This document shows positions 62,704 to 64,000 of a DNA stretch of 64,000 nucleotides, piece by piece. The notes under the pieces are model-generated. The model did not search any database, was not told the origin of the DNA, and saw only the letters and a program-made list of their open reading frames with translations. The DNA is from Accumulibacter sp. (GTDB taxonomy: Bacteria; Pseudomonadota; Gammaproteobacteria; Burkholderiales; Rhodocyclaceae), in contig JACKLW010000006.1 in NCBI GenBank assembly GCA_024235715.1, forward strand, positions 186,001 to 250,000. The letters run 5' to 3'. Made by a program: the position numbers and the translations under genes. Positions within the stretch are counted from its first letter, which is position 1, and each line of letters opens with the position of its first letter.

Positions 62704-63021
62704 TCAGCGCTTCTCGCCACGGCCAGAAAGGGACGGCAGCGTTGGCAGCGCCTGACCGTTTTCGAGCTGGTAGATCCATGCGAGCAGTTCGGCGACCGCC
62801 AGATACAGCTGTGGTGGGATGTGCCGATCGAGGTCAACCTGCATCAGCAGCGATACCAGCTCGGCCGATTCATGCACATAGACGCCGTTTTCGTGTGCGC
62901 GGGCGATGATCTGTTCGGCCAGCAGGCCCCGCCCCTTGGCGACCACCCGCGGCGCGGCGTCGGTCTGACTGTAGGCCAGGGCGACGGCGTTCTTCAGCGT
63001 TTCATCCGCGCTTCTTGCCAT
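62704..63021 (-). CDS. FlhB C-terminal domain-like protein (free-standing)
   Basis: This 105-residue protein corresponds only to the cytoplasmic tail of FlhB/EscU export-switch proteins: NAVALAYSQTDAAPRVVAKGRGLLAEQIIARAHENGVYVHES, then VDLDRHIPPQLYLAVAELLAWIY. The NPTH autocleavage motif is absent. Free-standing copies usually follow a fliK-like gene in motile bacteria. No fliK is found upstream, where the next 350 bases are non-coding. It lies 84 bases before the PilZ gene on the same strand. Confidence 0.85.
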   Translation of the reverse strand: MARSADETLKNAVALAYSQTDAAPRVVAKGRGLLAEQIIARAHENGVYVHESAELVSLLMQVDLDRHIPPQLYLAVAELLAWIYQLENGQALPTLPSLSGRGEKR

Positions 63022-63371
63022 GGTCAGCGCGCGCCAGGCAACTGGGCTGTACGGCCGACGCGTGGCGCCGACCTCCTGGTGCCAACGGCAGCACCCTGCC
63101 AGCCTCGCCGGCGGTGAAAGCTTTTTCGGTTAGTATTCGTCATCCGTCGCTGGTCTTCCCCGAATCGGTCGAATGCCGGGCTTGCGCTGATACCTCTGCA
63201 TCTTACCCCGAGTACCCCGCACGCGGTGGCACGGCCAGATCACCGGCCTGGCGTCGGCCGGCGGAACGGCTCGTCAGCGCTTGCTAGCGCGGTGACAAGC
63301 AGAGAATCCCGTTTGTCGCCATGCGGTGCATAATGGTGCGGCTCGGGTTCTATTCAAACATCCTGGAAGCC
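63022..63371. other. Intergenic region between divergent FlhB-like and DegT genes
   Basis: This 350-base spacer should hold the promoters of both genes. TAATGG near 63332 may be a -10 for the aminotransferase, but no -35 is convincing. I see no RNA gene, strong dyad or coding frame; in particular there is no remnant of a fliK gene. Confidence 0.4.
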
Positions 63372-64000
63372 ATGACAGAAAAGCCAACATTCCTTACCCG
63401 GCCCTATCTGCCGCCGTTGGAAGAGTTCCTGCCCTATCTGGCCGAGATCTGGGAAAGCGGCCAGCTTACCAACGGCGGACCGTTTCATCAGCAGTTCGAG
63501 GAGGCGCTCAGGGAGTACCTGGGCGTGCCCTACGTTTCCCTGTTTGCCAACGGCACACTGGCGCTGATGACTGCCTTGCAGGCGCTGCGGGTGACCGGCG
63601 AGGTGATCACCACCCCCTACACTTTTGCCGCGACGACGCACGCGCTGCTGTGGAACGGTATCAAGCCCGTTTTCGTCGACATTCGCGGCGATACCTGCAA
63701 CCTTGACGAGGACCTTGTCGAGGCGGCCATTACCCCACGGACCACCGCCATCCTGCCCGTTCACTGCTACGGAAATCCCTGCACCAGCCAGCGCTTGCAG
63801 CAAATCGCCGATACCTACGGACTGAAGCTGATCTACGATGCGGCGCACGCCTTCGGGGTCAGCATCGGTGGGCATTCGCTGCTCGAGCATGGCGACCTGG
63901 CGATGCTCAGCTTCCACGCAACGAAAGTCTTCAATACTTTCGAGGGCGGTGCGATCATCGGCCACGACCTGAAGATCAAGCAACGTCTCGACTACCTCAA
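63372..64000 (+). CDS. DegT/DnrJ/EryC1 family aminotransferase (5' part, cut by window edge)
   Basis: This PLP-dependent sugar aminotransferase is probably for nucleotide-sugar synthesis feeding a surface polysaccharide. The first 209 residues show RPYLPPLEEFLPYLAEIWESGQLTNGG, SLFANGTLALMTALQAL, TTPYTFAATTHALLWNGIKP and ILPVHCYGNPC. The PLP lysine region SFHATKVFNTFEGG is present. GGAAG precedes ATG 63372. The C-terminal half lies beyond the window. Confidence 0.93.
   Translation, partial: MTEKPTFLTRPYLPPLEEFLPYLAEIWESGQLTNGGPFHQQFEEALREYLGVPYVSLFANGTLALMTALQALRVTGEVITTPYTFAATTHALLWNGIKPVFVDIRGDTCNLDEDLVEAAITPRTTAILPVHCYGNPCTSQRLQQIADTYGLKLIYDAAHAFGVSIGGHSLLEHGDLAMLSFHATKVFNTFEGGAIIGHDLKIKQRLDYL

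Overview
The window looks like a chromosomal segment of a high-GC betaproteobacterium. The gene orders gmk-rpoZ-spoT, thiS-thiG-trmB, hemW-rdgB-rph, secB-gpsA and argD-argF-argG, together with the protein sequences, fit Rhodocyclales. My best guess is a relative of Candidatus Accumulibacter. That is recognition by eye, not a database result. I see no rRNA or tRNA gene, CRISPR array, insertion sequence or prophage. Most of the window is housekeeping core with a few accessory islands.

Layout. 1-2.2 kb: the 5' part of secA (minus) and a CBS-domain protein. 2.3-8.0 kb: a minus-strand catabolic operon for a sugar acid (SMP-30 lactonase, isopropylmalate-dehydrogenase-like enzyme, Gfo/Idh/MocA oxidoreductase, OtnK kinase, class II aldolase, ABM protein, GntR regulator). 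It is read from a good promoter whose -10 element lies in a palindrome. A deletion-like junction near 5105 joins a truncated oxidoreductase out of frame to a kinase lacking its N-terminus. 8.2-16.5 kb: a CDF metal exporter, glyA-nrdR-ribD, then (minus) envC, ctpA, a hypothetical gene and a ThiF/MoeB enzyme. 16.8-19.9 kb: a BigR/SqrR-like ArsR regulator behind a palindromic promoter, then rhodanese, glutaredoxin, secB, an SH3-domain protein and gpsA. 20.4-27.8 kb: an Old Yellow Enzyme, two envelope glycosyltransferase-type genes, a Mig-14 family gene, a membrane-anchored PIG-L deacetylase and a zinc-ribbon protein. 28-32 kb: argD-argF-argG, a DUF2788 protein and ppnP. 32-41.6 kb: an OafA-type acyltransferase with an SGNH domain, YajQ, a NodU-type carbamoyltransferase, a large SNF2 helicase, GtrA and a polyisoprenyl-phosphate glycosyltransferase. 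41.7-50.7 kb: thiS, thiG, trmB, a TonB-like protein, an ankyrin protein, hemW, rdgB, rph, a PP2C phosphatase/Ser-Thr kinase pair and yicC. 50.8-57.4 kb: small exported proteins, gmk, rpoZ, spoT, dadA and tatD. 57.5-61.7 kb: rquA followed by frdABCD. 61.8-64 kb: a YcgR-like PilZ protein, a free-standing FlhB C-terminal-like protein and the start of a DegT aminotransferase.

The most interesting unit is rquA-frdABCD. RquA converts ubiquinone to the low-potential rhodoquinone, and the next four genes encode an E. coli-type quinol:fumarate reductase. Together they make a self-contained anaerobic fumarate respiration module, plausible for an organism living through anaerobic/aerobic cycles. Second is the predicted persulfide-sensing regulator with its palindrome upstream of rhodanese and glutaredoxin. 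Third is the broken oxidoreductase/OtnK junction, which would be misannotated as one 796-residue protein.
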